From assembly GCF_020179835.1 (NCBI RefSeq), contig NZ_JAIUDA010000002.1:310001-374000 (forward strand): 64,000 nucleotides of DNA, given 5' to 3'. Every line of letters begins with the position of its first letter. Positions within the stretch are counted from its first letter, which is position 1. Positions 52,967-62,320 of the stretch are shown one piece after another. The notes under the pieces are model-generated. The model was not told the DNA's origin, made no database searches, and worked only from the letters and a program-made list of their open reading frames with translations. The DNA comes from Pantoea sp. alder81 (lineage in GTDB: Bacteria > Pseudomonadota > Gammaproteobacteria > Enterobacterales > Enterobacteriaceae). The position numbers and the translations under genes are program-made.

Positions 52967-54289
52967 CTATTTTTGCAATGAAAGCTGCCCAGCCTTGACC
53001 GGAGTTTTGTTAAAGTTAATACACAAAGTCCCCAGGGTGTAACACCCTGCACAGATAGCAAAATAAACCAGCACACTTTCGTAACTACCCGTCAGTTGCA
53101 GAATGACACCCACTAAAATCGGCACCAGAATACCTGCACAACTGTTAGCCATATTCATAAAGCCGCCCACCATACCCACACGGTCTTTGGGCGCCAAAAT
53201 AGCCGGGAAACTCCAGTACAGACTGCCAAACATCATAAAGAAGGCGGCCACCGATAGCAGACCCACCGCGAGATTTGGGTTTTTCACTGTGGCGAGTGCA
53301 TATAGCACTCCTAGCCCTACCAGACCTGATAATGACAGTAATCCTTTTAAGGCAACGTTATGACTCACACCGCGTTTCACCAGGAAATCGGCAAAAAAGC
53401 CACTGAATAGGCAACCTGCCGTTCCCATAATAAAAATTAAAAAGGTCGAGTTACCAATTGCAGCAAGTTGCAGTCCCTGGGCCTGCGCCAGATAACTCGG
53501 CCCCCACGTCAATAATCCCCAGTACACCATGCCCCACGAGGCGCGTCCCAGCATGATGGCAATCATGGTAAACCAACTGATACCAAGCCCTTTTGTTGGC
53601 ACAATGTCTGTATCCACGGCGGAACTGTTAACATTTCCAGCGGCAATATAATCCACTTCCTGCTGGCTAACTTTAGGATGCTCTGCAGGCCGGTCACGTA
53701 GCATACGCCAGGCAAAGAAGCCTAATAACATCGTGAACAGACCTACAATGACAAAGGTTACGCGCCAGGAATCCAGAACCACGATCAGATGCGCGACAAG
53801 AATTCCGCCGATTGCCACGCCAAGCGGACTTCCCGAATCCATAATAACCGCACCACGCCCTCGTTCTGATGAGGTCAACCAGGTTGAACTCAACTTTGCA
53901 CCGCTAGGTGATACGGGAGCTTCCATCGCACCCAGACCAATACGCGCCAAAATCAGGCTAAGGCCACCGCTCGCCAGGCCAATAATGGCCTGGAAAAATC
54001 CCCAGCCAAATAAAGCTCCGGTGATCACTTTTCGCGGCCCGAAACGGTCTAATAACCACCCTCCCGGTATCTGTAATAGTGCGTAGGACCAGAAAAAACT
54101 ACTGAGAATTAACCCTTGCATGGTAGGTGAAAGATTGAATTCATCTTTGATATAAGGCATACCAATAGACAAGGTAATACGGTCCATGAGATTGACGGCT
54201 AATAAAAAGAACATCGTGGCAAATATTGCCCAGCGAAACTGTGTTGGTTTGCCTGATTTTGGTGCTGTATTCAAGGTAGAATTAGACAT
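52967..54289 (-). CDS. MFS transporter, anion:cation symporter family
   Basis: A 12-helix inner-membrane carrier of 440 residues, most like the ACS family that takes up hexuronates, galactonate or glucarate (motifs NLMDRITLSIGMPYIKDEFN, GGWLLDRFGPRKV, RIGLGAMEAPVSPSGAKL). It lies 35 bases upstream of the dehydrogenase gene and downstream of the epimerase-like gene, so the imported acid is probably their substrate. Exact ligand cannot be assigned. Confidence 0.9.
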   Translation of the reverse strand: MSNSTLNTAPKSGKPTQFRWAIFATMFFLLAVNLMDRITLSIGMPYIKDEFNLSPTMQGLILSSFFWSYALLQIPGGWLLDRFGPRKVITGALFGWGFFQAIIGLASGGLSLILARIGLGAMEAPVSPSGAKLSSTWLTSSERGRGAVIMDSGSPLGVAIGGILVAHLIVVLDSWRVTFVIVGLFTMLLGFFAWRMLRDRPAEHPKVSQQEVDYIAAGNVNSSAVDTDIVPTKGLGISWFTMIAIMLGRASWGMVYWGLLTWGPSYLAQAQGLQLAAIGNSTFLIFIMGTAGCLFSGFFADFLVKRGVSHNVALKGLLSLSGLVGLGVLYALATVKNPNLAVGLLSVAAFFMMFGSLYWSFPAILAPKDRVGMVGGFMNMANSCAGILVPILVGVILQLTGSYESVLVYFAICAGCYTLGTLCINFNKTPVKAGQLSLQK

Positions 54290-54433
54290 GATTAACCTTC
54301 AGCTTAAAATCGTTAAACAACGGGATTAATGGTTGAAGCTCAAATCCTTCGAAAATATTCTGCAGAAACGTTCAGTAACCCTTCGGTCATTTGACCAAGG
54401 GTGACTTGAACAATATCACTCAGAAAGACGAGA

Positions 54434-55270
54434 CTAACCGAATTGCTTTTCCAGATACTCCCGTGACTGAATTAATACCTCCAGACTTCGGGAAACATCC
54501 ACCGGCACGGCATCTCGTATCGGATAACTATCGCGTTGGCGATGCATGCGTAATGGAATTTCAAGACTACAAGGAATCTTGCGTGCTTCCAGGGCTTTGA
54601 GCATTGGCGCGTAATTTAATTGGCCATTGCCCATTGGGGTAAAATAGACCTCGCCGTCTTTAACCTGTAAATCTTTTAAATGGCAATGCTGTGCGCGAGG
54701 AAGCATCTTAATGGCTTCGTCAATAGCATCGCTATCCGGGCAGAGCGAGACAATATTTCCGGCGTCAACATTGATAGAGATTGCTGGGTGATCAATCGCA
54801 TCCAATAATGCGAAGCCATCATCAACTAAACGAAATACGTCATAGTTGGGGTCACCCCCATTTTCCAGGCATATTACACAGCCATTATCGCTGGCAATGG
54901 GCGCGAGTTTATTTAGATTTGTGATGATTTGCTGGCGATCCGCCATGCGTCCAACACAAATATTGATCCATGTGGCACCAATCAAATGGGCAAATCGAAT
55001 TCGACGGGTAAATTGTTCAACCGCATCGGATGCGCCCATGTTCATGGTCGCGCCAAAAGAGCGCGTGCTCAACTGATGTTTTTCCAGCAATGTATTGATA
55101 TGTTTCGCATTTTCATCACTAAACAGCTCGGGAGGCATGTCCCCTACATAACCCTGGTTGTAAGCAAGTTCGATATACTTAAATCCCGCTTTTTTGATCG
55201 TGCGGAAAGCACTATCCGTATCCACGCCGTCAAACATTGCCGTGTTAACACCGATCTCAAGCATGCTCAT
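54434..55270 (-). CDS. Sugar phosphate isomerase/epimerase family protein
   Basis: A xylose isomerase-like TIM-barrel protein of 278 residues. Metal-ligand regions are visible (CVICLENGGDPNYDVFR, ISINVDAGNIVSL, AQHCHLKDLQV, PCSLEIPLRMHRQ). I start at ATG 55270, six bases after GGGAGA; a GTG two codons upstream is less likely. It is the first gene of the minus-strand unit with the MFS carrier and the dehydrogenase. It differs clearly in sequence from the 51.1 kb family member. Confidence 0.82.
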   Translation of the reverse strand: MSMLEIGVNTAMFDGVDTDSAFRTIKKAGFKYIELAYNQGYVGDMPPELFSDENAKHINTLLEKHQLSTRSFGATMNMGASDAVEQFTRRIRFAHLIGATWINICVGRMADRQQIITNLNKLAPIASDNGCVICLENGGDPNYDVFRLVDDGFALLDAIDHPAISINVDAGNIVSLCPDSDAIDEAIKMLPRAQHCHLKDLQVKDGEVYFTPMGNGQLNYAPMLKALEARKIPCSLEIPLRMHRQRDSYPIRDAVPVDVSRSLEVLIQSREYLEKQFG

Positions 55271-55287
55271 ACTCACTCTCCCTTAGA

Positions 55288-55301
55288 TGAACTAAAGTTC
55301 A
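55288..55301. promoter_or_regulatory. Candidate operator of the catabolic operon
   Basis: TGAACT-AA-AGTTCA is a perfect palindrome 18 bases upstream of the epimerase-like gene start. A further inverted pair TGACTAAA (55340-55347) and TTTAGTCA (55373-55380) lies just upstream. No regulator gene is in the window, so the binding protein is unknown. Confidence 0.45.
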
Positions 55302-55500
55302 GTTAATGACCGTATGAACACTTTTAGCAAATAAAATGATGACTAAACGGCGACGCGATCACGAAAGGACACTTTAGTCAGCGATTTAAGAGGTACATCA
55401 CAATTTCGTTGGATAAAAAATACATGAACCAAACATGGTGGGCTCAGTAGGTGGGAGTTTTGGCGAGGAGAAGAACCGCGCATCGCGCGGTGAGAAAGCG

Positions 55501-56178
55501 TTAAACTTCTGTCCAACCGCGCAGCAGGTTGTGATACATGTTCAGCAGGGACAGCAGTTCCTCGCTATCGCCATGACGCGCTTTAAGGCTTTGGATATTA
55601 CGATCCAGTTCGAACAGCATGGCGCGTTGTTTATCATCACGCACCATCGACTGAATCCACAGAAACGAAGCGACGCGCGCACCACGCGTAACAGGTGTAA
55701 CGCAATGCAGGCTACTTGAAGGATAAAGCACCAGATGGCCGGCAGGTAATTTCACCTTGTGCTGACCATAAGTGTCTTCAATGACCAGTTCACCGCCGTC
55801 ATAACTGTCGGGTTCACTGACAAAGAGTGTGGCCGAAAGATCGGTTCGCATCCACCCTGCCGCGCCGTTATGCCTCACCGCGCCATCAACGTGAAAACCG
55901 TAGGTTTCACCCTGTTCATAGCGGTTAAACAGCGGTGTAGAAATAGAACGCGGTAGCGCAGCAGAAAAGAACAGCGGGTTATTGTTCAAAGCCTGCATCA
56001 CTGCGGCTTGCAACCGATCGTAAAGCGGCGTGCGCGTATCGATCTGCTGATTATTTTTAACCGTTGCGCCCTGGCTACCCACCGTGGCGCGTCCGTCAAT
56101 CCAGTCGGCCTGTTGCAGCAGCGAACTGAAATTCGCCACTTCTTCTGGTGTCAGCACTGCAGGAATGTGATACATCAT
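55501..56178 (-). CDS. piuC: PKHD-type Fe(II)/2-oxoglutarate hydroxylase (YbiX/PiuC family)
   Basis: A 2-oxoglutarate-dependent dioxygenase associated with iron uptake. The 225-residue product has the iron ligands HxD in [10 protein letters not shown] and the distal His in [14 protein letters not shown], where the Arg would bind 2-oxoglutarate. Size and sequence match E. coli YbiX. It lies 47 bases downstream of a Fiu-like TonB receptor on the same strand, the same pairing as fiu-ybiX in E. coli, so iron regulation through Fur is expected. Confidence 0.92.
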   Translation of the reverse strand: MMYHIPAVLTPEEVANFSSLLQQADWIDGRATVGSQGATVKNNQQIDTRTPLYDRLQAAVMQALNNNPLFFSAALPRSISTPLFNRYEQGETYGFHVDGAVRHNGAAGWMRTDLSATLFVSEPDSYDGGELVIEDTYGQHKVKLPAGHLVLYPSSSLHCVTPVTRGARVASFLWIQSMVRDDKQRAMLFELDRNIQSLKARHGDSEELLSLLNMYHNLLRGWTEV

Positions 56179-56225
56179 CGCGGTGTTCTCTCATAAATAG
56201 GGGCGCGAACGCCCCACGTTGAATC

Positions 56226-58505
56226 TTAGAAATGGACGTTTGCCGTCAACAGGAAAGTCCGCGGCTCACCTGGATGGTAGCGGTAACCACTCTTATTGAT
56301 GGAAGCAACATAGTTGGTATCGAAAATGTTGTATACGTTCAGCTGCAGATCGAGGTTGTTGTTGACCTTGTAGCCCATTTTCGCATCCGCCACCCAATAG
56401 CCTTCAGTATGGTCTGGTGTCCCCACTGCACCATCGCTGCCGCGGCGCAGGCTGCCCACGTAACGCGCACCCGCACCAACGGAAATCGCATCAGTGGCCT
56501 GATACTGCGTCCACAAGGTGAAGGCGTGTTTTGGTGTGTAAGCGATAGCAGATGAGCCATCCTGAGCGACCGCAGCCCCCTCTTTCACCGAAGCGTGCTG
56601 CTGGGTGTAGCCGGCAATCACTTCCCAATCTGGCGTGATGTTGCCGGTGGCTGAGAGCTCATAGCCCTCAACGCGTTTTTTACCGGTTTGCGAGTAAGTG
56701 CCGTCGTCGTTAGCGTCCACTTCATTCTCGATATCGGTGCGGAACAGCGCAGCATTCAGCAGCAGACGTTTATCCAGAATCTGCCATTTGGTCCCCACTT
56801 CGCTTGATTTAGCTTTCTGAGGCTGGAAATCAGTACGGTTTGCACTGTTACCGGTGCCACCCGCCGCCAGCGCAAAGCTGCTACCGCCCGGAGGCTGCTG
56901 AGAAATAGCATAGTTGACATAAACATTGCCTTGCTCGGTCAAACGATACAGCGCACCGGCTTTCCAGTTCACCAGGTTGCCAGATTTGGCCGTATCAACC
57001 GTGGTAATTGGCGTGTCGGGTGCGGTGCCCGTCGGACACGCCAGTGCCCCGCGCCCGGTGCCGCCACAAGCGGTGGCACTGTCATAATCGGTGTGATAGC
57101 TATCAAGACGAATGCCGCCGTTCAGCTCGAAGTTTTTGGTAATAGCCAACGTATCGAAGGCATAAATACCGGTGGTATCGGTCTGCCCATTGGCATTGGC
57201 GCCGTTGCGATCCAGCCCACCCACGGAAATGCTGCTGATCGGATGGTAGATATTAACCGCAGGTGCAGTGATGGCATTGACGCCGTAGTTGGTCTGGTTT
57301 TCACGTGTGAATTCCACGCCAGCACTAACATCGTGACCCACTGAACCGGTATAGAATTTCGAGGTGATATTGGTCTGGTTGGTGAGGATACGATTGCTGA
57401 CATCCTTCAGGTTAGCGTTGCGCGTCCAGGTCCAGGTGCCAACGTCATTCGGATTTGGCGTGGTGATAGTGCTGCCCATCACCGCAGTCAGCAGATACTC
57501 CTGCTTCACTCGCGACCAGCGCGTGGTGTTGCGAATCGTGGTGCTGTCGCTGAGATCGTGCTCGAAGCGAATGGTGCCGCTATCAGTGGTGGATTTATCG
57601 AAATCGGAATCGGTGCCGTAATAGTTACTGGTCGCCACTTTGCCAGAATGATTAAGTGCAGAGGTAGCTGCAGTCGGCGAAGAGTATCCCGGCAGACCAA
57701 TGGTCGGGATGCCACCATCTGGCGTATTGTTCTGATGCACATGCAGATAGTTCAGATATAAACGCGTTGAGGTATCCAGGCCGAATGCCAGTGAAGGCGC
57801 CACGCCATAGCGCTCATTTTGCACGTTATCACGTGCGGCATCGTGGGTCTTCTCGCCCATAAGATTGAGGCGGAACGCGCTGTTATCGTTGATGGCCTGG
57901 TTATAGTCCAGCGTACCGCGACGCATCCACGCGCTGCCCACACTCACCGATCCATCCAGGCCCGTGTCCAGACGCGGCTGCTTACTGATCATGTTGATGG
58001 AACCCGACGGCGCGCTGCGACCGTAATCGGTGCCCGACGGACCTTTAATCACTTCAATTTGCTGAGTATTGAAGGTATCGCGTGTCACGCTGCCAATATC
58101 GCGAATGCCGTCCACATAGATGCTGTTCGAGGTATCCATGCCGCGCATATATACGGCATCACCGGTCGAAGAACTGCCATTTTCCCCGGCATAAAATGCC
58201 CCCACGCCCGGCACATTTTTCAGCGCATCGGTCAGGTTATTAACGCCTTGATCTTTCATCACCTGATCCGGAATCACCGTCATGGTGCGGGTGGTATCCA
58301 CCAGCGGACGGGTAAATTTGGGGTCGGCAGAAGCATTAGGCGCATACAGTGAAGGCGTTTGCGCCGTCACCACTAAAGTATCGTCAGATTTTTTATTGGT
58401 ATTGTCGGCGGCCAGAGCAGCTGCAGGGGAAATACCAATGCAAAGCCCGGTGAACAGGGTCAGCGAATTGAAGCTGCCAAACGGCAAATTGCGATTGTTA
58501 TCCAT
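56226..58505 (-). CDS. fiu: TonB-dependent catecholate siderophore receptor (Fiu-like)
   Basis: An outer-membrane receptor for iron-loaded catecholates. The 759-residue product has a signal peptide ending near AALA, a TonB box region (DTLVVTAQ), the plug domain (about 55-175, with YMRGMDTSNSIYVDGIRD and IEVIKGPSGTDYGRSAPSG) and a 22-strand barrel ending in the aromatic residue of TANVHF. Length and sequence fit E. coli Fiu. It precedes piuC on the same strand, and a Fur-like palindrome lies about 105 bases upstream. Confidence 0.93.
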   Translation of the reverse strand: MDNNRNLPFGSFNSLTLFTGLCIGISPAAALAADNTNKKSDDTLVVTAQTPSLYAPNASADPKFTRPLVDTTRTMTVIPDQVMKDQGVNNLTDALKNVPGVGAFYAGENGSSSTGDAVYMRGMDTSNSIYVDGIRDIGSVTRDTFNTQQIEVIKGPSGTDYGRSAPSGSINMISKQPRLDTGLDGSVSVGSAWMRRGTLDYNQAINDNSAFRLNLMGEKTHDAARDNVQNERYGVAPSLAFGLDTSTRLYLNYLHVHQNNTPDGGIPTIGLPGYSSPTAATSALNHSGKVATSNYYGTDSDFDKSTTDSGTIRFEHDLSDSTTIRNTTRWSRVKQEYLLTAVMGSTITTPNPNDVGTWTWTRNANLKDVSNRILTNQTNITSKFYTGSVGHDVSAGVEFTRENQTNYGVNAITAPAVNIYHPISSISVGGLDRNGANANGQTDTTGIYAFDTLAITKNFELNGGIRLDSYHTDYDSATACGGTGRGALACPTGTAPDTPITTVDTAKSGNLVNWKAGALYRLTEQGNVYVNYAISQQPPGGSSFALAAGGTGNSANRTDFQPQKAKSSEVGTKWQILDKRLLLNAALFRTDIENEVDANDDGTYSQTGKKRVEGYELSATGNITPDWEVIAGYTQQHASVKEGAAVAQDGSSAIAYTPKHAFTLWTQYQATDAISVGAGARYVGSLRRGSDGAVGTPDHTEGYWVADAKMGYKVNNNLDLQLNVYNIFDTNYVASINKSGYRYHPGEPRTFLLTANVHF

Positions 58506-58608
58506 TTTAAGAGAGTAAGTTTCTTATCGTTATTGAAGGATTCATTGCATCCGGCAAATCACCGCAATTAACTTGCCATGAAATCCACTGCCTCAGAATG
58601 CAACACCC

Positions 58609-58635
58609 AAATGATAACGCCAATGGTTATCATTT
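58609..58635 (-). promoter_or_regulatory. Candidate Fur box of fiu-piuC
   Basis: AAATGATAAC-N7-GTTATCATTT is a perfect 10-bp inverted repeat. Its core GATAACGCCAATGGTTATC matches the 19-bp Fur consensus at 14 positions. It lies upstream of an iron-siderophore receptor, the expected regulon. Confidence 0.75.
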
Positions 58636-58779
58636 ACCTTTTTATTCTTGCATGAGCGAAGCGGCTTGGGAATACATTTCTTTACGGAGGTCTTACATAA
58701 TTAATACAATCAGAGCCAACAGGAAGGTTATGTCAGGGTTTACTTATAAAGTGGTCAGAAAGGGTCAAAATTCAGGCAC

Positions 58780-58811
58780 AAAAAACCCGCTGGACATGGC
58801 AGCGGGTTTTT
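58780..58811. terminator. Terminator
   Basis: AAAAAACCCGCT / AGCGGGTTTTT stem with short loop; T- and A-tracts on both sides permit bidirectional use. On the minus strand it ends the 55-residue protein gene region. Confidence 0.75.
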
Positions 58812-58866
58812 GAGGAAAGCGCACAGTTCATTCCAGTAACTGTATCGCATGACGTGATGCAGGCGT

Positions 58867-59034
58867 TCATCGCTCATAGTAGCGATACACCGACGGATGA
58901 AACTCAATGCCATAAAGCTGGCTGACTGGAATCAGCAAATCAATATGATTGCTGAGATCGAATTCACGCTCTTCAGCGGGTTGTGATGTGGCGTTGATCA
59001 GGCGATGGAACCACTGTGACAGCATCGTTTTCAT
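58867..59034 (-). CDS. Small protein of unknown function
   Basis: A 55-residue product (MKTMLSQWFHRLINATSQPA, then HIDLLIPVSQLYGIEFHPSV, ending YRYYER) without signal peptide or membrane helix. No family is recognised. GGAG precedes the chosen ATG (59034) by nine bases; the frame is open 20 codons further upstream. Its location between the mate-type exporter and a terminator is compatible with a real small gene. Confidence 0.5.
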   Translation of the reverse strand: MKTMLSQWFHRLINATSQPAEEREFDLSNHIDLLIPVSQLYGIEFHPSVYRYYER

Positions 59035-59169
59035 CGTCAGGCTCTCCAGTAATGGTTGACCCTGACAGTAAAGCGCAACCTGCTTTATAACCAAAACGAT
59101 TAGATATGCGATGGAATCCCAATTAATGCATATATCAATGGCCGCCCACTGCTACGGCGGCCATCTATG

Positions 59170-60582
59170 TTATGCCCTGCTCTTCGCCAGCATACGGCGA
59201 TAATTATTAAGCCACTTGCCGCTGGTCAAACGCAGCCAGAAGAAAACACCGCGCACCGTCCAGTCAAGGAACATACCAAGCCACACCCCGACCACGCCCA
59301 TACCGAACATGATGCCCAGCACATAGCCGGCAACCACGCGCGCACCCCACATGCTGAACATCGACACGTACATGGTATAACGGGCATCGCGTGCACCTTT
59401 CAATCCGGCAGGCAGCACCCAGGAGGCGGTCCAGATCGGCATAAAGGCAGCATTGAGCCAGATAAGATGTTTGGTGACTTCAATCACTTCCGGGTCGCGG
59501 GTGTAGAATTTGGCCAGCGTGCCAGCCAGCGGCACCGTTATCAATGCCAATGTGCAAAGCCCGATCATCGCCAGCCAGAACACATGTTTAATCTGTCTTT
59601 CCGCCTGCATCACCTGATTTTTCCCCAGCCGTTTGCCGGTGATGATGGTGGAAGCCGAACCGAGGGCATTGCCTGGCAGGTTAATCAAGGTGGCAATCGA
59701 GAAGGCGATAAAGTTACCGGCAATTTCATTGGTACCCATGCCTGCCACAAAGATCTGCGTCAGCAATTTACCGCCGTTAAACAGTACCGATTCAATACTG
59801 GCCGGCACCCCGATCCCCAGCACCTCCATCAGGATGTTGCGATCCCAGCGACGGAAATAGCTGGCGATGCTGATTCTTAACGCCGGAGTAATGCCGCGAT
59901 ATAGCACATAAATGGCTGCCGCCGCACCGATATAGCGTGAAATGGTTAAGCCCAATCCTGCGCCGACAAACCCCATCCCTTCCCAGCCCATGGCACCATA
60001 AATCAGCACACTACTGATCACGATGTTGAGGATGTTCATACCGCCATTAATCAGCATGGGAATTTTGGTATTACCTGCTCCACGCAGCGAGCCGCTGCCG
60101 ATCAGGGCAATCGCCGCCGCCGGGTAGCTCCACGCCGAGGTTTGCAGGTAGCTGAGCGCCAGCTCTTTCACTTTAGGGTCTGCGCTGCCTGCGATGACAT
60201 CAATAATCAGATGCCCCCAGATCTCGATCACGATGACCAGCACAAACGCCAGCACCGTCATTAAGCCCAGTGATTGCCGTGTGGCGGCGCGGGCGCGTTT
60301 TCCGTTCCGTTTGGCGAGACTAAACGCCACCACCACGGTAGTCCCGAGGTCGATCGCCGCAAAGAAGGAAATAATCACCATATTGAAGCTGTCGGCCAGA
60401 CCGACGCCCGCCATCGCCTCTTTCCCCAGCCAGCTCACGAGGAAAGTACTCAGGACGCCCATCAGCATCACACACAGGTTTTCAATAAAGATGGGCACGG
60501 CTAATGGGGTAATTTCACGCCACAACAGCGTGCGATAAGATTGACGTTTCGGATACCACGCCGTATTTCTGACCGCCCGCAT
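59170..60582 (-). CDS. yeeO: MATE family efflux transporter YeeO
   Basis: A 12-helix multidrug and toxic compound exporter; E. coli YeeO exports FMN and FAD. The product of about 470 residues aligns strongly with YeeO (YRTLLWREITPLAVPIFIEN, LSTFLVSWLGKEAMAGVGLA, NKIPMLINGGMNILN-like and GNFIAFSIATLINLPGNALG). yeeO also lies near asn tRNA genes and mtfA in E. coli, so synteny agrees. ATG 60582 is chosen; a TTG eight codons upstream is possible. No clear ribosome site for either. Confidence 0.9.
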   Translation of the reverse strand: MRAVRNTAWYPKRQSYRTLLWREITPLAVPIFIENLCVMLMGVLSTFLVSWLGKEAMAGVGLADSFNMVIISFFAAIDLGTTVVVAFSLAKRNGKRARAATRQSLGLMTVLAFVLVIVIEIWGHLIIDVIAGSADPKVKELALSYLQTSAWSYPAAAIALIGSGSLRGAGNTKIPMLINGGMNILNIVISSVLIYGAMGWEGMGFVGAGLGLTISRYIGAAAAIYVLYRGITPALRISIASYFRRWDRNILMEVLGIGVPASIESVLFNGGKLLTQIFVAGMGTNEIAGNFIAFSIATLINLPGNALGSASTIITGKRLGKNQVMQAERQIKHVFWLAMIGLCTLALITVPLAGTLAKFYTRDPEVIEVTKHLIWLNAAFMPIWTASWVLPAGLKGARDARYTMYVSMFSMWGARVVAGYVLGIMFGMGVVGVWLGMFLDWTVRGVFFWLRLTSGKWLNNYRRMLAKSRA

Positions 60583-60702
60583 CACTGCTACGCCAGGATT
60601 TTGCAAGGGAGTACCAAATCACTTTGGAGAGGAAGAAGAGTAATAATGATGATAGGCCACTGAGAAATATGCAAAGTGTTTCCCATCACCATTTAATCAT
60701 TA

Positions 60703-61452
60703 TTACAAACTTTTTGTCGCCACCACCGCAGGATCCGCTGCACCACCGAGATAAGCACTGCGCACCTCTTCGTTATTTAAGAGTTCTTCCCCACTGCCGC
60801 TCAGTTTGATCTCGCCGTTGACCATCACATAGCCGCGATCGGCCAGCCTCAACGCATGCCTTGCATTCTGCTCCACCAAAAACAGCGTCATACCTTGCTG
60901 GGTGAGTTCGCGTAGGATGTTGAAGATCTGCTTCACCACAATCGGTGCCAGACCGAGACTCGGTTCGTCAAGCAGCAGCAGTTTTGGGCGACTCATCAGC
61001 GCACGCGCAATCGCCAGCATCTGCTGCTCGCCACCGGAGAGCGTCATCGCACGCTGTTTGCGGCGTTCGAGCAGACGCGGAAACAGTTGGTACATGCGAT
61101 CTTTATCCTCTTTAACAAAGCGATCGCCCACCGCGATCGTGCCCATCAGCAGATTCTCCTCTACCGTCATATCGGGAAAGATGCGGCGGCCTTCGGGGGC
61201 CTGCGCAATGCCGCTAGCCGCAATGAAATGGGTGCTGCGGTGGCTGATTGACTCACCACGCAAGCGGATGTCGCCACTGGCGATGCGCGGCTGGCCAAAA
61301 ATCGACATCAGCAGCGTCGATTTCCCCGCACCGTTCGCGCCAATCAGTGCCACTGTTTCGCCTTGATTCACTGTCAGGGAAACCTGCCTGAGCGCCTGTA
61401 CCGGACCATAAAACACATCCACCTGTTCAAAACTCAGCATCGGTTCAGTCAT
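60703..61452 (-). CDS. livF: Branched-chain amino acid ABC transporter ATPase LivF
   Basis: One of the two ATPases of the high-affinity Leu/Ile/Val importer. The 249-residue product has Walker A (GANGAGKSTLL), the signature LSGGEQQMLAIARAL, Walker B (LLLLDEPSLGL) and the switch His. It starts at ATG 61452, within the last codons of livG (8-base overlap), after GAGGAGA; a longer frame reaching 61545 lies inside livG and is not used. Confidence 0.94.
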   Translation of the reverse strand: MTEPMLSFEQVDVFYGPVQALRQVSLTVNQGETVALIGANGAGKSTLLMSIFGQPRIASGDIRLRGESISHRSTHFIAASGIAQAPEGRRIFPDMTVEENLLMGTIAVGDRFVKEDKDRMYQLFPRLLERRKQRAMTLSGGEQQMLAIARALMSRPKLLLLDEPSLGLAPIVVKQIFNILRELTQQGMTLFLVEQNARHALRLADRGYVMVNGEIKLSGSGEELLNNEEVRSAYLGGAADPAVVATKSL

Positions 61453-62320
61453 GGTCGCTCTCCTCATCTGCGCCGAGATAGGCGGCGATAACTTTGGGAT
61501 CGTGGCGAATTTGCTGCGGCGTACCCTGCGCGATGACATCGCCATGATCGAGTACCACGATGTGATCGGAAATACGCATCACCATCGGCATGTCGTGTTC
61601 AATCAGCAACACGCTGATACGGTGATCGGCGCGTAAGCGATGAAGTATTTGACTGAGGGCATCGGTTTCGACAGGGTTCAATCCCGCGGCCGGCTCATCC
61701 AGACAAATCAGTTCCGGTCGCGTGCACATGGCGCGCGCAATCTCCAGTCGGCGCTGCTGGCCATATGAGAGCGTGCCCGCCAGTCGATTGGCGCAGGAGA
61801 CCAAATCCACACTCTCCAGCCAATAAAAAGCGCGGTCTAAGGCGCGGTTTTCCGCTTCGCGATAACCACGGCTATTCAGGACGCCCGCCAGCAGTTGGCG
61901 ATTAACTTGCATATGCTGCGCCACCAGCAAATTCTCTACCACCGACATTTCCCTAAACAGGCGGATATTCTGGAAGGTGCGCGCCAGACCGGCCCGATTA
62001 ACCAGATGCGCGCCACCGAACATTTTGTACCAAACTCGCGAACCCAGCCGCGCCGGATTGAGCCAATCCTGCGGATGAATTTTCTGGCCTAAAATCTGGA
62101 TGACATCGGTACTGCGCTGATTGGCATTGAGCATAATTCGCCCACCGGTGGCGCGATAAAAGCCGGTCAGGCAGTTAAATACGGTGGTTTTACCGGCGCC
62201 GTTCGGGCCAATAAGTGATGTCACCGACCCCCGCTCAACGGAGAGACTGACATCATTCAGCGCTTTAATACCGCCAAAACGCATCATTAAATTATCCACT
62301 TGCAGGATGGCATCACTCAT
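61445..62320 (-). CDS. livG: Branched-chain amino acid ABC transporter ATPase LivG
   Basis: The second ATPase of the Liv importer. The 291-residue product has Walker A (GPNGAGKTTVF), the signature LSYGQQRRLEIARAM, Walker B (LICLDEPAAGLNP) and a family-typical insertion around residues 60-95. The start at 62320 follows AAGGAGATCGCC and overlaps livM by 8 bases. Confidence 0.94.
   Translation of the reverse strand: MSDAILQVDNLMMRFGGIKALNDVSLSVERGSVTSLIGPNGAGKTTVFNCLTGFYRATGGRIMLNANQRSTDVIQILGQKIHPQDWLNPARLGSRVWYKMFGGAHLVNRAGLARTFQNIRLFREMSVVENLLVAQHMQVNRQLLAGVLNSRGYREAENRALDRAFYWLESVDLVSCANRLAGTLSYGQQRRLEIARAMCTRPELICLDEPAAGLNPVETDALSQILHRLRADHRISVLLIEHDMPMVMRISDHIVVLDHGDVIAQGTPQQIRHDPKVIAAYLGADEESDHD

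Larger units (their letters stand above)
58506..58866. other. Intergenic region upstream of fiu
   Basis: Holds the fiu leader, the Fur-like box (58609-58635) and a terminator (58780-58811). A 71-codon plus-strand frame starting at 58598 runs over both and is not considered real. No other gene is seen. Confidence 0.5.

Noticed and set aside
58598..58813. 71-codon plus-strand frame upstream of fiu
   Set aside because: It covers the Fur-like box and ends in a terminator; no ribosome site and no ordered sequence.
59167..59880. 237-codon plus-strand frame over yeeO
   Set aside because: Antisense to a strongly conserved MATE gene; the His/Pro/Gln-rich translation is typical of shadow frames.
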